A DNA stretch of 64,000 nt from Halalkalicoccus jeotgali B3 (lineage in GTDB: Archaea > Halobacteriota > Halobacteria > Halobacteriales > Halalkalicoccaceae): contig NC_014297.1 of the NCBI RefSeq assembly GCF_000196895.1, positions 992,001 through 1,056,000 of the forward strand, in the 5' to 3' direction. A model generated the notes under the pieces. The model had not been told where the DNA came from. It did not search any database and saw only the letters and a list, made by a program, of their open reading frames with translations. The position numbers and the translations under genes were made by a program. Shown here piece by piece: positions 48,561-57,646 of this stretch. Every line of letters starts with the position of its first letter. Within the stretch, counting starts at the first letter, position 1.

Positions 48561-48604
48561 TTGCCAACGTTGGCAAAGTACTTGTTTCTTGCCCACATTG
48601 GCAA
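48561..48604. promoter_or_regulatory. Two palindromic operators
   Basis: TTGCCAACGTTGGCAA at 48561-48576 is a perfect 16-bp palindrome; TTGCCCACATTGGCAA at 48589-48604 is the same with one mismatched pair. Centres are 28 bp apart, roughly 2.7 turns. They lie between the leftward zinc-ribbon gene and the rightward regulator, so autoregulation by the regulator is likely. Consensus TTGCCNAC-RTTGGCAA. Confidence 0.8.
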
Positions 48605-48636
48605 CTACTAAGATGGGATGGAGTCGACTGCCCAGC

Positions 48637-48843
48637 ATGTCCGATATTAAAGAGCGGTTGTTAGATGTGATGGTCGTCTGTGAACCCTACTCAACGCGCG
48701 AACTAGCCCAAGAGGTCGGCGAGCCACGACGGACGGTCCTCTACAACCTCGAGCAGCTCGCCGACGATGGGGAAATAAATCGGAAGCAAAGTTCAAAGCG
48801 GGATGTGTCCTGGTGGATCGGGGTTGAGGCGGGACAAGGATGA
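48637..48843 (+). CDS. Winged-helix regulator, likely binds adjacent palindromes
   Basis: 68 residues from ATG 48637 (the TTG at 48589 lies within an operator; ATG at 48613 also possible). MSDIKERLLDVMVVCEPYST, RELAQEVGEPRRTVLYNLEQ, LADDGEINRKQSSKRDVSWW form a compact winged helix with a clear recognition helix (EPRRTVLYNLEQL). The stop overlaps the lipoprotein start by 4 bases (ATGA), so the two are one transcript. Palindromic operators immediately upstream make autorepression the simplest reading. Confidence 0.8.
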   Translation: MSDIKERLLDVMVVCEPYSTRELAQEVGEPRRTVLYNLEQLADDGEINRKQSSKRDVSWWIGVEAGQG

Positions 48844-49454
48844 ACCGTCGACAGTACCTCAAGACAGGCGGTGCAACGGGCCTCGCCCTCGGGACGGCGG
48901 GCTGTCTCGGGTGGCTTCCGTGGCGCGATGATAGTGATCAGAAGCAAGTCCAAGAGGGCGCGCCCAGTGAAGGAAGTGACGAGCCCACGGAGAACGATAC
49001 CTCTCCAGAGACAGACGAGCAGTCTGCAACCGGCGAGAAAGAGGAGGATAAGCGGACAGAGGCCGAAAACGAATCCGAGGGCGAACGGAATCCCCTCCCA
49101 GACGAGAATGATACTGAGATCGATCGAGAACAGTACAATGAGAGTGAAGAACGCGACGTAACGGAACTCGACGAATCATCCGTCTCCGTCGTAACTGATG
49201 CAACAGTTGACGATAGCGGGAGTGTAACTGTCCAGATTAAGGTGACAAATACGACCGACGCGACGATTGATGGCGTCGATCTCGAAGTCATATATCTCGA
49301 TAGTGCGGGTAAGGAGATCGGGTTGGACTTGAAAGTCGTTCAGGGGCTCGGGCCGAGAGGAACAGAGTCCGTCGAAGCTCGTGCAAGCCCAGTCGATCTG
49401 CGTGGAGATATCGCAGAAGTGAGCGTAACCCCGACGCCACAGAACTACTCGTAA
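48840..49454 (+). CDS. Tat-exported lipoprotein with FxLyD-type domain
   Basis: 204 residues. Signal: RR at 3-4 (MNRRQYLKTGGATGLALG), lipobox ending TAGC with the lipid-carrying Cys22. Then a long disordered acidic linker (DEPTENDTSPETDEQSATGE) and a C-terminal beta domain from about residue 118 (SVSVVTDATVDDSGSVTVQI, KVTNTTDATIDGVDLEVIYL) of the FxLyD/DUF3426 type seen in haloarchaeal lipoproteins. Anchored outside the membrane. Co-transcribed with the regulator, so its production is controlled; function unknown, perhaps exclusion or signalling. Confidence 0.85.
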   Translation: MNRRQYLKTGGATGLALGTAGCLGWLPWRDDSDQKQVQEGAPSEGSDEPTENDTSPETDEQSATGEKEEDKRTEAENESEGERNPLPDENDTEIDREQYNESEERDVTELDESSVSVVTDATVDDSGSVTVQIKVTNTTDATIDGVDLEVIYLDSAGKEIGLDLKVVQGLGPRGTESVEARASPVDLRGDIAEVSVTPTPQNYS

Positions 49455-49456
49455 CC

Positions 49457-50665
49457 CTATGGGATCTGTTGGACGGCCTCGAACGGGTTCGCCCACTGGT
49501 TGCCCGATGAATAGATGTTGACGAACCCATGTTCGTCGCGCGTATAGCGCGATGGGACACCACTCTGTTCGATTCCTGCACCAATTCCGGGGTGCGAACA
49601 CCGGTTGTCCTCGAAGTAAAAGCCGTCGAGTGGGACGCCGCGAATCCGAGCGTGGGGAGTTCCACCGCCCTGATTGTGGTTGATGAAGGGGAGATCTGGA
49701 ACTCGCTTGGCGAGGATATCACTCCCGCGGACGAGCATCGTCCCCCCTGCTCGTTGCTCCCAGTTCGAATCGGACGGGTCCGACGACCCACTCTCGTTTT
49801 CCCCAACACGGTGCATATCAAGTGGATGCGAGCTGGTCCACGGCCCGATCGTCGACTCAAGAACGTAGTAGTTCGCGTCGGCATGGCCCGACCCACACAT
49901 TGCGTGACGAGCGGCATCAAGGTATGATTTATAAACAGTCACATCGCCGTGACGAATGTCGACACAGTAGCCGTATGATGTCATCATTGTGTTGTGGACG
50001 TGACTGTACGCGACAATTGCGTTCGAAACCGCCCCCTCACCCCCGACAGCAATCCCTTGTACTGAGAAGGCCCACACTTCGGAGTTGTCCACACGGCAGT
50101 TGTCGCCCTGGATGTGAATACCGCGGGCGAACCGTGCCTCGCGCCATCGCTCGCGCTCAGCTTCGCTCCCTGGAGCGAACGGGAAGTACCCTGGTATCGC
50201 CTGATGCTCTGTAACACTCGTATGCGGTCCACGGATCTCGACGCCCGTGATGCGTGCATTATCCTCCATCCGGATGAGGCCAGTTCCATTCGAGCCGCCA
50301 GCCCATGCAGGCGACGAGGTGCCTTCATCTTCTGTGAGGATCGTCGCTCCACCAGTAGACGATGACCGACCCGAGGCGATCGTAACGTCCGTGACGGTAA
50401 GGGTCGTACCGGAAAAGTCGTAGAGGTTCTCCGACGGGAGCCAAACGACCCGCCCGTCGTTTTGCGAGGCGTGGTGCTTGAGTTGCTCGACAGTATCGGC
50501 CTGCACGTCCGCGTCCCCGGGCTGGATGTCTTGAAGGGCGGGGACGCCACCACTCGGCAGCCGACCCGCACCAGGACCGTTATACTCAACAGTACAACCC
50601 GCCACGCCCACCACCGCCGCTCCGGCAAGCCCGGTGAGGAATTGGCGCCGGGTGGTCGGGTTCAT
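49457..50665 (-). CDS. Tat lipoprotein with beta-helix domain related to tail fibre
   Basis: 402 residues. Twin-arginine signal with RRQFLTGLAGAAVVGVAGCT; lipobox Cys at position 24, so it is anchored on the cell surface. The rest is a right-handed beta-helix: VTDVTIASGRSSSTGGATIL, GLIRMEDNARITGVEIRGPH, CRVDNSEVWAFSVQGIAVGG. The region DAARHAMCGSGHADANYYVL then PLDMHRVGENESGSSD matches the interrupted virus fibre at 7357 (RHA..G.GH.D and P.DMH...EN, same order and spacing). Starts 60 bases from a 40-bp promoter element shared with the secretion operon. Convergent with the lipoprotein at 48840, two bases apart. Likely surface adhesin. Confidence 0.85.
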   Translation of the reverse strand: MNPTTRRQFLTGLAGAAVVGVAGCTVEYNGPGAGRLPSGGVPALQDIQPGDADVQADTVEQLKHHASQNDGRVVWLPSENLYDFSGTTLTVTDVTIASGRSSSTGGATILTEDEGTSSPAWAGGSNGTGLIRMEDNARITGVEIRGPHTSVTEHQAIPGYFPFAPGSEAERERWREARFARGIHIQGDNCRVDNSEVWAFSVQGIAVGGEGAVSNAIVAYSHVHNTMMTSYGYCVDIRHGDVTVYKSYLDAARHAMCGSGHADANYYVLESTIGPWTSSHPLDMHRVGENESGSSDPSDSNWEQRAGGTMLVRGSDILAKRVPDLPFINHNQGGGTPHARIRGVPLDGFYFEDNRCSHPGIGAGIEQSGVPSRYTRDEHGFVNIYSSGNQWANPFEAVQQIP

Positions 50666-50692
50666 TTCTCAGTCAAGAGAACGGTAGTATAG

Positions 50693-50732
50693 GCAATAAT
50701 ACTTACGAACCGTCCAGATAATTCGTCAAGTC
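50693..50732 (-). promoter_or_regulatory. 40-bp promoter element, copy A
   Basis: Leftward strand reads GACTTGACGAATTATCTGG then ACGGTTCGTAAGTATTATTGC (40 bases). It matches copy B (61607-61646) at 33 of 40 positions. It contains an imperfect dyad ACTT-ACGAA / TTCGT-AAGT and a TATA-like TATTAT end about 28 bases before the lipoprotein ATG. Predicted operator-promoter shared by two operons. Confidence 0.75.
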
Positions 50733-50752
50733 CACAGGGTGGAAGGACGGGG

Positions 50753-53599
50753 TTACTCGAGCCGGGATTCTAGATCGGCGAACTTATCCCCGATAGACCC
50801 ACCCGAGCCGGAGGCTGTTGTCTCATCGTCCGGTGCATCCTCAGCAGCACTATCCGCGGTGTCGTCTCCATCCTCAACCAGGGACGTAGGCGTGTACCGC
50901 AGAGGTTCCTCACTCGCCGACAGGAGATCCTCAGTATCCGCCAGATCGCCAAGGTCGTCGAAGGGGACGGCCTCGCCGTGATGGATGAGCGAAAGGTCCG
51001 CTGCCCGTGTCGTCCCTTCAGGAACGATTACGACGGCCCAGTGTTCCCGTGAGAGAGATGGCTCGGGCACGAGTTCGGTCGGTGCCCCAACCGCGACGTA
51101 CTCCTCGCGTTCGGGATCGCCTTCTTCAAAGTCGGATTCGCGAGCGGGATACTTCCCAATGGCACCCGATGAGTCGATGTCTTCGCGTGTTTTGAACGAC
51201 GCTATCGACGTCCCGTCAGTGTCCTCGAGCACCCAGTGATATCCGTCGTCCGGGTCGGGATCGTACCACCACACCGCGTTTCCGCCCTTGACGCGGAGCA
51301 TGGGCTCGCCGTCGACTGTGACTGTTCCGAGATTGTACGAGCGCCGACGCCCGTTCTCGTCGACCTCGCGGCAGTACATCGGATCGGTGAGCGTATCGTA
51401 GACCTTCCATGCTTTCTCGGGACGGGCGGCGTAGAGACATCGTTCGCCGTCCTCGATGGCGTCGTGGAGGTGGCGAAGGGTCTGTCCGGGGCTGGACTCG
51501 CCGGTCGAGTCTTCGAGCTCCACGCGGACGTTCTTGCCTCCTGAGAGGGCAGCGAGTTCGGGGTTCTCCTCCATGAACCGTTCGCGGGCCTGGCGTGAAT
51601 CTTCCGGGGTGACGATGTCCCACGAAACGGCATCCTTGAAGGCCCGCTCGATCGACGCGAACCCGTCGCTGGATCGGCCGATGGTCTGTTGCTCGATCTC
51701 GGTGTCGAAGCCTGCGTCAGTGAGGGCGTCGTAGAGTTCCTTGATCGCTTTGCGGTGGTCGCCCTTGCCGTCAACGGGCGAACCGCTGATCTTCTTGAAG
51801 AGAGTGATGCCACGGGACGTCGTCTTGAGTTTGACCTCACCGTCGCGCTTCTCTCGCTCAACGAGGTCGTCGCCGACCATGTCGAGGACACCCCACACCT
51901 GGGACTCGTGGCCGAGGTCTTCGCGATCGACGCCCAGATTATCGATGAGGCGGTGTTGGATTAGATCGGCAGAGACAAAGCCGTCATCATCACCGTGCTC
52001 GATCGCGACGTCATGGACTGTCTTACAGGTCTGGCGTTCGACACGGTCAAGGTCGATGTCAGCGACGGCCATCGACTTTCGGTTCCCGCTATCGTCGAGG
52101 ATCGCACCGGCCCCGTCGAGCTGCCCGTCGCCGCGATTGAGGAGTAGCTCGTCCATGAGTTGCTGGTCGGACTTTGGCTCATGTCCGTCTCGGCGGACGA
52201 TCCGCTCGATATGGTGGTCGGCTTCGGTTTGAGTGATCGTTGGCGGGAATGGCGGGAGTGCGTAGACACGGTATGGGTCCGGCGGCCCGACCGAAGTCTT
52301 CATCCAGACATGATATTCCTCTTCGTCGCGGAGTGTTTCCCACTTGAGTCCAAGATTTTTCCCGACGACCTTGCAGGCGTCGGCTGAGCCGACGGAGAAG
52401 GACATCTTCGTATCGCACTGGCTGAAGAGTGCTCCGACGATCTCAGGCGGGAGTTGATCGGGATACTGGCAACAGAGGAATAAACAGAGCCGCGAGGTCC
52501 GCGCCTTCGAGAGCATCGTCGGGAGTGAGGACCCCTCATGAGCCAGCAGATCAGCTTCGTCCATAAGGAGATGGAAGTTATCCGGGCCGCTCCCTCGCGA
52601 GCTCTTATCACCATCCCGGTCGCGTGCGGCGGCCCACGTCCGGCGGAGGATGGCCGTCCCAACCATCTCTTTGATACCCTCGTCCTCTTTGTTCATCCGC
52701 ACGATGAGGATCTTGCCCTCGTCAATCACCTCTTGAAGGTTGATCGTATTGCCCCGGTGGGCGAACACGCGCCTCGCGATGGGGTTCTCAACCCAGTTTT
52801 TGAAGCGCCTGCGGATCGCGTCCAGGTCGTCATCATCGTACTCGGCGAGCTTATCGGCGAACAGCGCGAGGAAGATGTGGCCCGATGCGTTGACCATGTC
52901 CCTGTAGCGCTCGCGGTTCTCCTGATCCGCGAGGATGAAGTACAGGTCGATCATCGTGAACTCGGCGTCGTGGCGAGCGGCGAATCGGATGATGTTCTCC
53001 GCGATCGCGTCCATCAGCGGCCCCCAGTAATTACTCGCGCCGAGCATCTGCACCAGGTCGTTAAGGATATTCTCGACGATTAGTTCAAATTCGGGGTGGT
53101 CCGGGGAAACGCCAGGGTCGAGGAAGTTGAACCCGGTCTGGGCAGACCGAGTGCCGGCGGGCTCAAGCCATACGACGTCGCCTTTCCGGTGGTCGGGGAG
53201 GATGGAGTAGAACCGTTTTGCACCGTCGCCTTTGGGTTCGATATAAATCATGCCGTCGCCGGACTCGGCGATCGTCCGGCCGGCATTCATCATGAGGTTC
53301 GACTTCCCATAGCCCGTGCTCCCGAAGAGGACAGTGTGCTGGCGAAGGTCCGTCTGGTCGATTGAGGCGTGGCCACCGCGACGCGTTCCGACGCCGACTG
53401 CGATGGGGCTCTCGGCGTCAGCTCGCGGCGACCGCATCATCTGACGGGCGAGATACCCGGCAAAGACCTGCTCGTTGCTGTGTTCGTCGGTTCCATGTGA
53501 CCGGAGCGTCTCATTCCCTTCGACGGCCTCGGTCGACTCCTCTTCCCAGATGTAGAGGCCGTCATCAGGGCTCAAGGGTTGTGTTGGGGCAGCCGCCAC
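50753..53599 (-). CDS. VirD4/TraG-type coupling ATPase
   Basis: 948 residues. RecA-like motor: Walker A LFGSTGYGKSNLMMNAGRT (93-100), then MIYIEPKGDGAKRFYSILPD, and Walker B NFHLLMDEADLLAHEGSSLP with SKARTSRLCLFLCCQYPDQL (the sensor typical of VirD4/HerA-like ATPases). A C-terminal region of about 500 residues carries a winged-helix-like part and further alpha/beta domains unique to archaeal versions. Couples DNA substrate to the secretion channel, or acts as a packaging-like ATPase. Its start overlaps the stop of the 365-residue partner by one base. Confidence 0.85.
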   Translation of the reverse strand: MAAAPTQPLSPDDGLYIWEEESTEAVEGNETLRSHGTDEHSNEQVFAGYLARQMMRSPRADAESPIAVGVGTRRGGHASIDQTDLRQHTVLFGSTGYGKSNLMMNAGRTIAESGDGMIYIEPKGDGAKRFYSILPDHRKGDVVWLEPAGTRSAQTGFNFLDPGVSPDHPEFELIVENILNDLVQMLGASNYWGPLMDAIAENIIRFAARHDAEFTMIDLYFILADQENRERYRDMVNASGHIFLALFADKLAEYDDDDLDAIRRRFKNWVENPIARRVFAHRGNTINLQEVIDEGKILIVRMNKEDEGIKEMVGTAILRRTWAAARDRDGDKSSRGSGPDNFHLLMDEADLLAHEGSSLPTMLSKARTSRLCLFLCCQYPDQLPPEIVGALFSQCDTKMSFSVGSADACKVVGKNLGLKWETLRDEEEYHVWMKTSVGPPDPYRVYALPPFPPTITQTEADHHIERIVRRDGHEPKSDQQLMDELLLNRGDGQLDGAGAILDDSGNRKSMAVADIDLDRVERQTCKTVHDVAIEHGDDDGFVSADLIQHRLIDNLGVDREDLGHESQVWGVLDMVGDDLVEREKRDGEVKLKTTSRGITLFKKISGSPVDGKGDHRKAIKELYDALTDAGFDTEIEQQTIGRSSDGFASIERAFKDAVSWDIVTPEDSRQARERFMEENPELAALSGGKNVRVELEDSTGESSPGQTLRHLHDAIEDGERCLYAARPEKAWKVYDTLTDPMYCREVDENGRRRSYNLGTVTVDGEPMLRVKGGNAVWWYDPDPDDGYHWVLEDTDGTSIASFKTREDIDSSGAIGKYPARESDFEEGDPEREEYVAVGAPTELVPEPSLSREHWAVVIVPEGTTRAADLSLIHHGEAVPFDDLGDLADTEDLLSASEEPLRYTPTSLVEDGDDTADSAAEDAPDDETTASGSGGSIGDKFADLESRLE

Positions 53600-54696
53600 T
53601 AGTCCGCCACCTCTGGTTCAGAATCGCCGAGGTCGAGATTGGAATGGAACGTGTGGCTTTCCCGCGGGACGCCAGGGCCCGACTCGCGAGTCGCCCACTT
53701 CACGTCGGGGACCTCAATTGACCCGTTCGGAAGGTGGAAGAGCCCTTCCCATTCTTGGATCGTGAATGCGTTCGACGTTCCGTGGAGGAAGCGGCCGACG
53801 GGCGAGCGTTTCCGAACGCGCCGCCGGACGAGATCTTCAGCCTCGTTTATATTGCCAGTGTGCTTGAAGTATGTCGGTCGAAGTTTCTGCTTGTTGGCGT
53901 AGTCGTATTTTGAGAAGGACTTAGCGGCCTTTTCAAGAGCGGTTTGGACATCCGATTTATCAGGGCCGATCGCCATGAGACGGATACTGGTTCGAAACGT
54001 CTCATCGGAGACCTGCTTTTGCATATCTTTCGCGAGGTCTTCGTTGAGGTCAGACTTCACGACCTTTGTCGTCTCTTGGCGCAAGCCGATTGAAAGCGTG
54101 CCCTGTCGGGTCGAATCGGCGATTCGATCACCGTCGCCGCCGATCCGTCCGCGCTTGTACCACTTGCTCGAGATGGGTTTGCCACAGCCCTGAACAATCA
54201 GTCGGACATCATTCTCGTTGACGAACTTCGGGAGTGTCGACGAATACGGGTCGCCATCCAATGGATCACCGGTCGAGTCGCGGAAAGATATCGGGTGGAT
54301 GGCGTCGAGTTGTGGTTCGACGCGGCAGGTAAACACCCACTCGCCGACCTTGGCATCGGGGAGTGGGTCTTGGTACGTCTCCATCCGGCTGTTGGCGTAC
54401 TTAGAGTTGATCAACGACTGGATGTCGCTAAGGTCCTCGTCGGCAGCAGTGATCTGGGCAGTCAATTGATCTCGGAACCACCATTCGAAACTGAAGGTCC
54501 CGCCTTTTCGACCAGTGCCGACAGTGTTATAGATATCTTCAAGGAAGTCTGCGCCGCCGCTCATACCAGCAGTATCGACATAGGGCCGCACCTCTAAGCG
54601 GTTCGGATGTTCGATTTCGTGATAGAGCCGATCGATGCGATCCTCGAGAAGTTTCGTCGGTTTACCACCCCAAGAGACCCAGGAAAGGATGCTCAT
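53599..54696 (-). CDS. Coupling-protein partner (N-terminal domain, split VirD4-like)
   Basis: 365 residues. Features KLLEDRIDRLYHEIEHPNRL, RKGGTFSFEWWFRDQLTAQI, SDIQSLINSKYANSRMETYQ and DAKVGEWVFTCRVEPQLDAI. From memory this resembles the separate N-terminal domain of archaeal VirD4-like proteins. Mainly alpha/beta, no transmembrane helix. It is translated just before the coupling ATPase (one-base overlap), suggesting they form one complex. Exact family name uncertain. Confidence 0.65.
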   Translation of the reverse strand: MSILSWVSWGGKPTKLLEDRIDRLYHEIEHPNRLEVRPYVDTAGMSGGADFLEDIYNTVGTGRKGGTFSFEWWFRDQLTAQITAADEDLSDIQSLINSKYANSRMETYQDPLPDAKVGEWVFTCRVEPQLDAIHPISFRDSTGDPLDGDPYSSTLPKFVNENDVRLIVQGCGKPISSKWYKRGRIGGDGDRIADSTRQGTLSIGLRQETTKVVKSDLNEDLAKDMQKQVSDETFRTSIRLMAIGPDKSDVQTALEKAAKSFSKYDYANKQKLRPTYFKHTGNINEAEDLVRRRVRKRSPVGRFLHGTSNAFTIQEWEGLFHLPNGSIEVPDVKWATRESGPGVPRESHTFHSNLDLGDSEPEVAD

Positions 54697-55700
54697 TCGT
54701 CGCCACCCCTGCTGTGCTGGAGTAGTTCCCAGTTAGGCCCGAGGTCGTACCACTTGCGTGCGAAGAGGTAGGCCGGGATGGAGATGATTGGTAGAAGTGC
54801 ACCCACTGTAACGCCCACTACGAGCGATGCGATACCTGTAGCGACGCTCATTCGAAGGACGAACAGTTCGCGGTCGTAGCGGGGGACCCAGTCGACTCGG
54901 GAGCAGCACCGATCAGCACGAACGGCAGTCTCGAGGTTTGTAAACCCAATAATGCCGCTTGCGATGTACATCGAGAGCCCCAGCGCAAACTGCCCGCTGG
55001 TCGATGCGAGTGGCACCGTCAGAGCCCCACCAACGAGCCCTGCGCTGGCGATCGCGAGAACGGACCACGGGCCATCCGAGAAATTAAATTCCTGAACAGT
55101 CGTCCCACGATGATCATTTTTCTCGCGTTCGTGGAGGTGAAGCCAGTAGCTCCCCACGAGTAAGATCGTGCCTGCGAGGACAATAGCGGAGATATTAGCA
55201 GTGTCGAGGTAGTTCAGGGTCGGAACAAGTCCAGATGTGAATGCAGTCATGATCGTGGTGAGGGCAGTAGCAGCGAAGAGGAGGACGATACCAGCGGCAG
55301 CTCGTCGAGCGAATAGTGTCTTAACAGGTCCACGGCTGACCCAGTGAATCACCTCATCAAGACGGGTGTTGATCTGTTGGTCACGGCGATTCTGTCGAAC
55401 GCGCATCTCCCACTCTTCGGTCCCGTGACAGTCGAGGCAGACGAGGGCATGGCTCTCGTCAGAGAAATCAACCTCATCGAGGTCGACGATGATCCAATCG
55501 CCGAGAGAAGTACCGTCGACAACCGTCCCGCAGCACTCGCAAGTCGAGCTGGCATTCCCGATCGTTCGGAGGATGACGCTTAGGTCATAGTCGTGTGGCG
55601 GCGTCGCTGTGGGGCTATCCCCGTCCGTCTCACCAGCACCATCCGAACTATTTTGAGTTGTCACGTTGGAATTTGTTCCAGTAGACATATTATTAAGCAT
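54693..55700 (-). CDS. Multi-pass membrane protein of the secretion operon with zinc knuckle
   Basis: 335 residues from ATG 55698-55700 (55688 also possible), overlapping VirB4 end by 8. N-terminal TCECCGTVVDGTSLGDWIIV and HALVCLDCHGTEEWEMRV make a CxxC...CxxC zinc site; then five hydrophobic helices (AGIVLLFAATALTTI, ISAIVLAGTILLVGS, VLAIASAGLVGGALT, ALGLSMYIASGIIGF, TGIASLVVGVTVGAL). Conserved position between VirB4 and coupling proteins suggests a channel component, but no recognised family. Confidence 0.65.
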   Translation of the reverse strand: MLNNMSTGTNSNVTTQNSSDGAGETDGDSPTATPPHDYDLSVILRTIGNASSTCECCGTVVDGTSLGDWIIVDLDEVDFSDESHALVCLDCHGTEEWEMRVRQNRRDQQINTRLDEVIHWVSRGPVKTLFARRAAAGIVLLFAATALTTIMTAFTSGLVPTLNYLDTANISAIVLAGTILLVGSYWLHLHEREKNDHRGTTVQEFNFSDGPWSVLAIASAGLVGGALTVPLASTSGQFALGLSMYIASGIIGFTNLETAVRADRCCSRVDWVPRYDRELFVLRMSVATGIASLVVGVTVGALLPIISIPAYLFARKWYDLGPNWELLQHSRGGDE

Positions 55701-57645
55701 TATCACCACCTCCATTGTCAGACGGATCCTTGCCGAGTTTGAGCAGTTCCTCCGCTAACGGTTTGATCTTTACCGGGTACGTCCCGTGGTCGTCGATATC
55801 AGCTAAACAGTGTGAATATCCCCGCTTTGGCGTCCCTTTGTTCATCTTCCGGGCGAAGGCGCACTCGTTCTCAGTGAGGCCCAGCTTCTCGCCATACTCG
55901 TCGAAGTGGATGCCCGGTTCTTTGTGAATAAACTTGTGTGACGTAAGGTTCGCAAGCGTCTCGGCCTTCGGATGGATAAAGAAGTCCTGAGCCTGCTGGG
56001 TGATCATATGCAACGAGATGTCGAAGTGTCGGGAGTGGCGGACAATCTTTTCGAGCCACTCGAGACTGTTTGGCGTCTCAAACAGCCGGTGGATCTCGTC
56101 GATGGCAATGACCATGCGTTTGTCCGACGCCTTAGCGCGCTGGTAGATCACGTTGAATGGAGCCTGGAGTCGGAGGGCCTTCTCCCGATCTGAACCGCCC
56201 TGTTGCACGTCGATTAGCGTGGACTTGCCTGAGAGGTCAATGTTCGAGCGGCGCCCCAGATTGGCAAAGTTTCCACCCTCGAACGAGTCCATCGCCATGT
56301 GAAGGTCCGCAGCAGCGTCTTCCCATTTCTCGGAATCGCGAACGTTCGATGCGCGATCGTCACTCGAGAAGTTGTACTCGCCATCTGGCGTTCGGGCGAA
56401 GAATCCCTCGGCATCGTCGGCGATCATGCCAAGCGTCTCGCGGAGATCGAGCGGTGCTGGACTCGGATTTGAGTGGGTCTTCGGATCTTCGTTGATCTCC
56501 ATCCGGTAGGCGGTCTTGCGGATCCCTTTCTGCAGAACCGTCCACTCGTCTCGTGTGAGACCGCCGTCAGAGCCGCCGGCCTGCGAGAAGAACGTCTCAA
56601 ACCACCCCAGCGTCGTCGATGCCCAATGGTTGAACGGGTTGAGTCCCTCTTCCTCAACAACGTGAATGGGCGTTGGCTGGATCTCCATCGGGTTGACAGC
56701 GTTCTCACCACCGAGAGGGAGGCGCTTTGCTCCAGTTTCATGGGCGAGTTTGTCGAGGCCGTTGACCGGGTCAATCATCACGAGGATGGTGTCGGGATCC
56801 ATCGCAAGCCGTCGAAGCAACATCATCATCGTCCCAAAAGACTTGCCTGACCCGAGGTCGCCGATAGTGAGTGCGTTGTAGCCCCCCTCACGATTCCAGC
56901 GGTCGAAGGCGAACGGCTCGTCAGTAACCGCGTGGTACCCGATCAAGACACCATCGGGCTCGTAAAGCGTACTCGCAGAAAACGGGAACATCGCACCAAC
57001 GGCATCCCCAAGCATCTTTCCCGACGCACCACCGAGCATGTCCTTCGCGATCGGGGACGTGCTTGTTAGTGCGTCGTCGCTCTGGTAGTCGATCGTTCGG
57101 ATCGATATATCGTTCTTGTTGAGCTCGTCAGTGATCGAGCGTGCCTCGTTAGTGACGACATCTCTCGACTTGCCTCGAATGCGAATGTAAACGCCGACAT
57201 CCCAGAGTTTCTGTGACCCCGTCTTGAGTTCATCGCGGATGAACTGGTGCTCTGCGATCTGCTGTTTTGTGAGGCCGATATCCGGATCCTCTTGTTTCTG
57301 CTGCTGGCGGAGTTTGACTTTGAGCTTCTGAATCGACCGGTCGATCTTCTGGACCATCTGCTGACTGTCAGCCGGATTGAAGTGAATGACGGGTTCGACA
57401 GCCGTGTTGGGGTGCGTATTGATCAGGTCAATGATTCCCGGTTCGATCTTCGAGGGCATCGACGTGATACAGAGGTGCTTGATCCAGTCTTCGCCAGACC
57501 GGCACCCGCCTAGTTCGTAGGCGACCGACGACGGGCCGACAGCACGCGCTTGGTGTTCTCGGGCCTCATCGACGGACCCAGTGTCCGCACTCGTGTCGAA
57601 CTTGTCCGATACTTTTTCCTTCAGGTGTGCGATTTTTCCACTCAT
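55693..57645 (-). CDS. virB4: VirB4-type conjugation ATPase
   Basis: 650 residues. N-terminal VirB4 part with FNPADSQQMVQKIDRSIQKL and DVGVYIRIRGKSRDVVTNEA; central linker PFSASTLYEPDGVLIGYHAV; motor with Walker A ALTIGDLGSGKSFGTMMMLL (262-269), the segment MDPDTILVMIDPVNGLDKLA, and Walker B MVIAIDEIHRLFETPNSLEW followed by SRHFDISLHMITQQAQDFFI. This is the signature ATPase of type IV secretion systems. It is preceded by a gene encoding a PrgI/VirB4-N-like protein with 1-base gap. Confident as the energy source; whether it drives DNA transfer or pilus/other export is unknown. Confidence 0.93.
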   Translation of the reverse strand: MSGKIAHLKEKVSDKFDTSADTGSVDEAREHQARAVGPSSVAYELGGCRSGEDWIKHLCITSMPSKIEPGIIDLINTHPNTAVEPVIHFNPADSQQMVQKIDRSIQKLKVKLRQQQKQEDPDIGLTKQQIAEHQFIRDELKTGSQKLWDVGVYIRIRGKSRDVVTNEARSITDELNKNDISIRTIDYQSDDALTSTSPIAKDMLGGASGKMLGDAVGAMFPFSASTLYEPDGVLIGYHAVTDEPFAFDRWNREGGYNALTIGDLGSGKSFGTMMMLLRRLAMDPDTILVMIDPVNGLDKLAHETGAKRLPLGGENAVNPMEIQPTPIHVVEEEGLNPFNHWASTTLGWFETFFSQAGGSDGGLTRDEWTVLQKGIRKTAYRMEINEDPKTHSNPSPAPLDLRETLGMIADDAEGFFARTPDGEYNFSSDDRASNVRDSEKWEDAAADLHMAMDSFEGGNFANLGRRSNIDLSGKSTLIDVQQGGSDREKALRLQAPFNVIYQRAKASDKRMVIAIDEIHRLFETPNSLEWLEKIVRHSRHFDISLHMITQQAQDFFIHPKAETLANLTSHKFIHKEPGIHFDEYGEKLGLTENECAFARKMNKGTPKRGYSHCLADIDDHGTYPVKIKPLAEELLKLGKDPSDNGGGDNA

Positions 57646-57646
57646 A

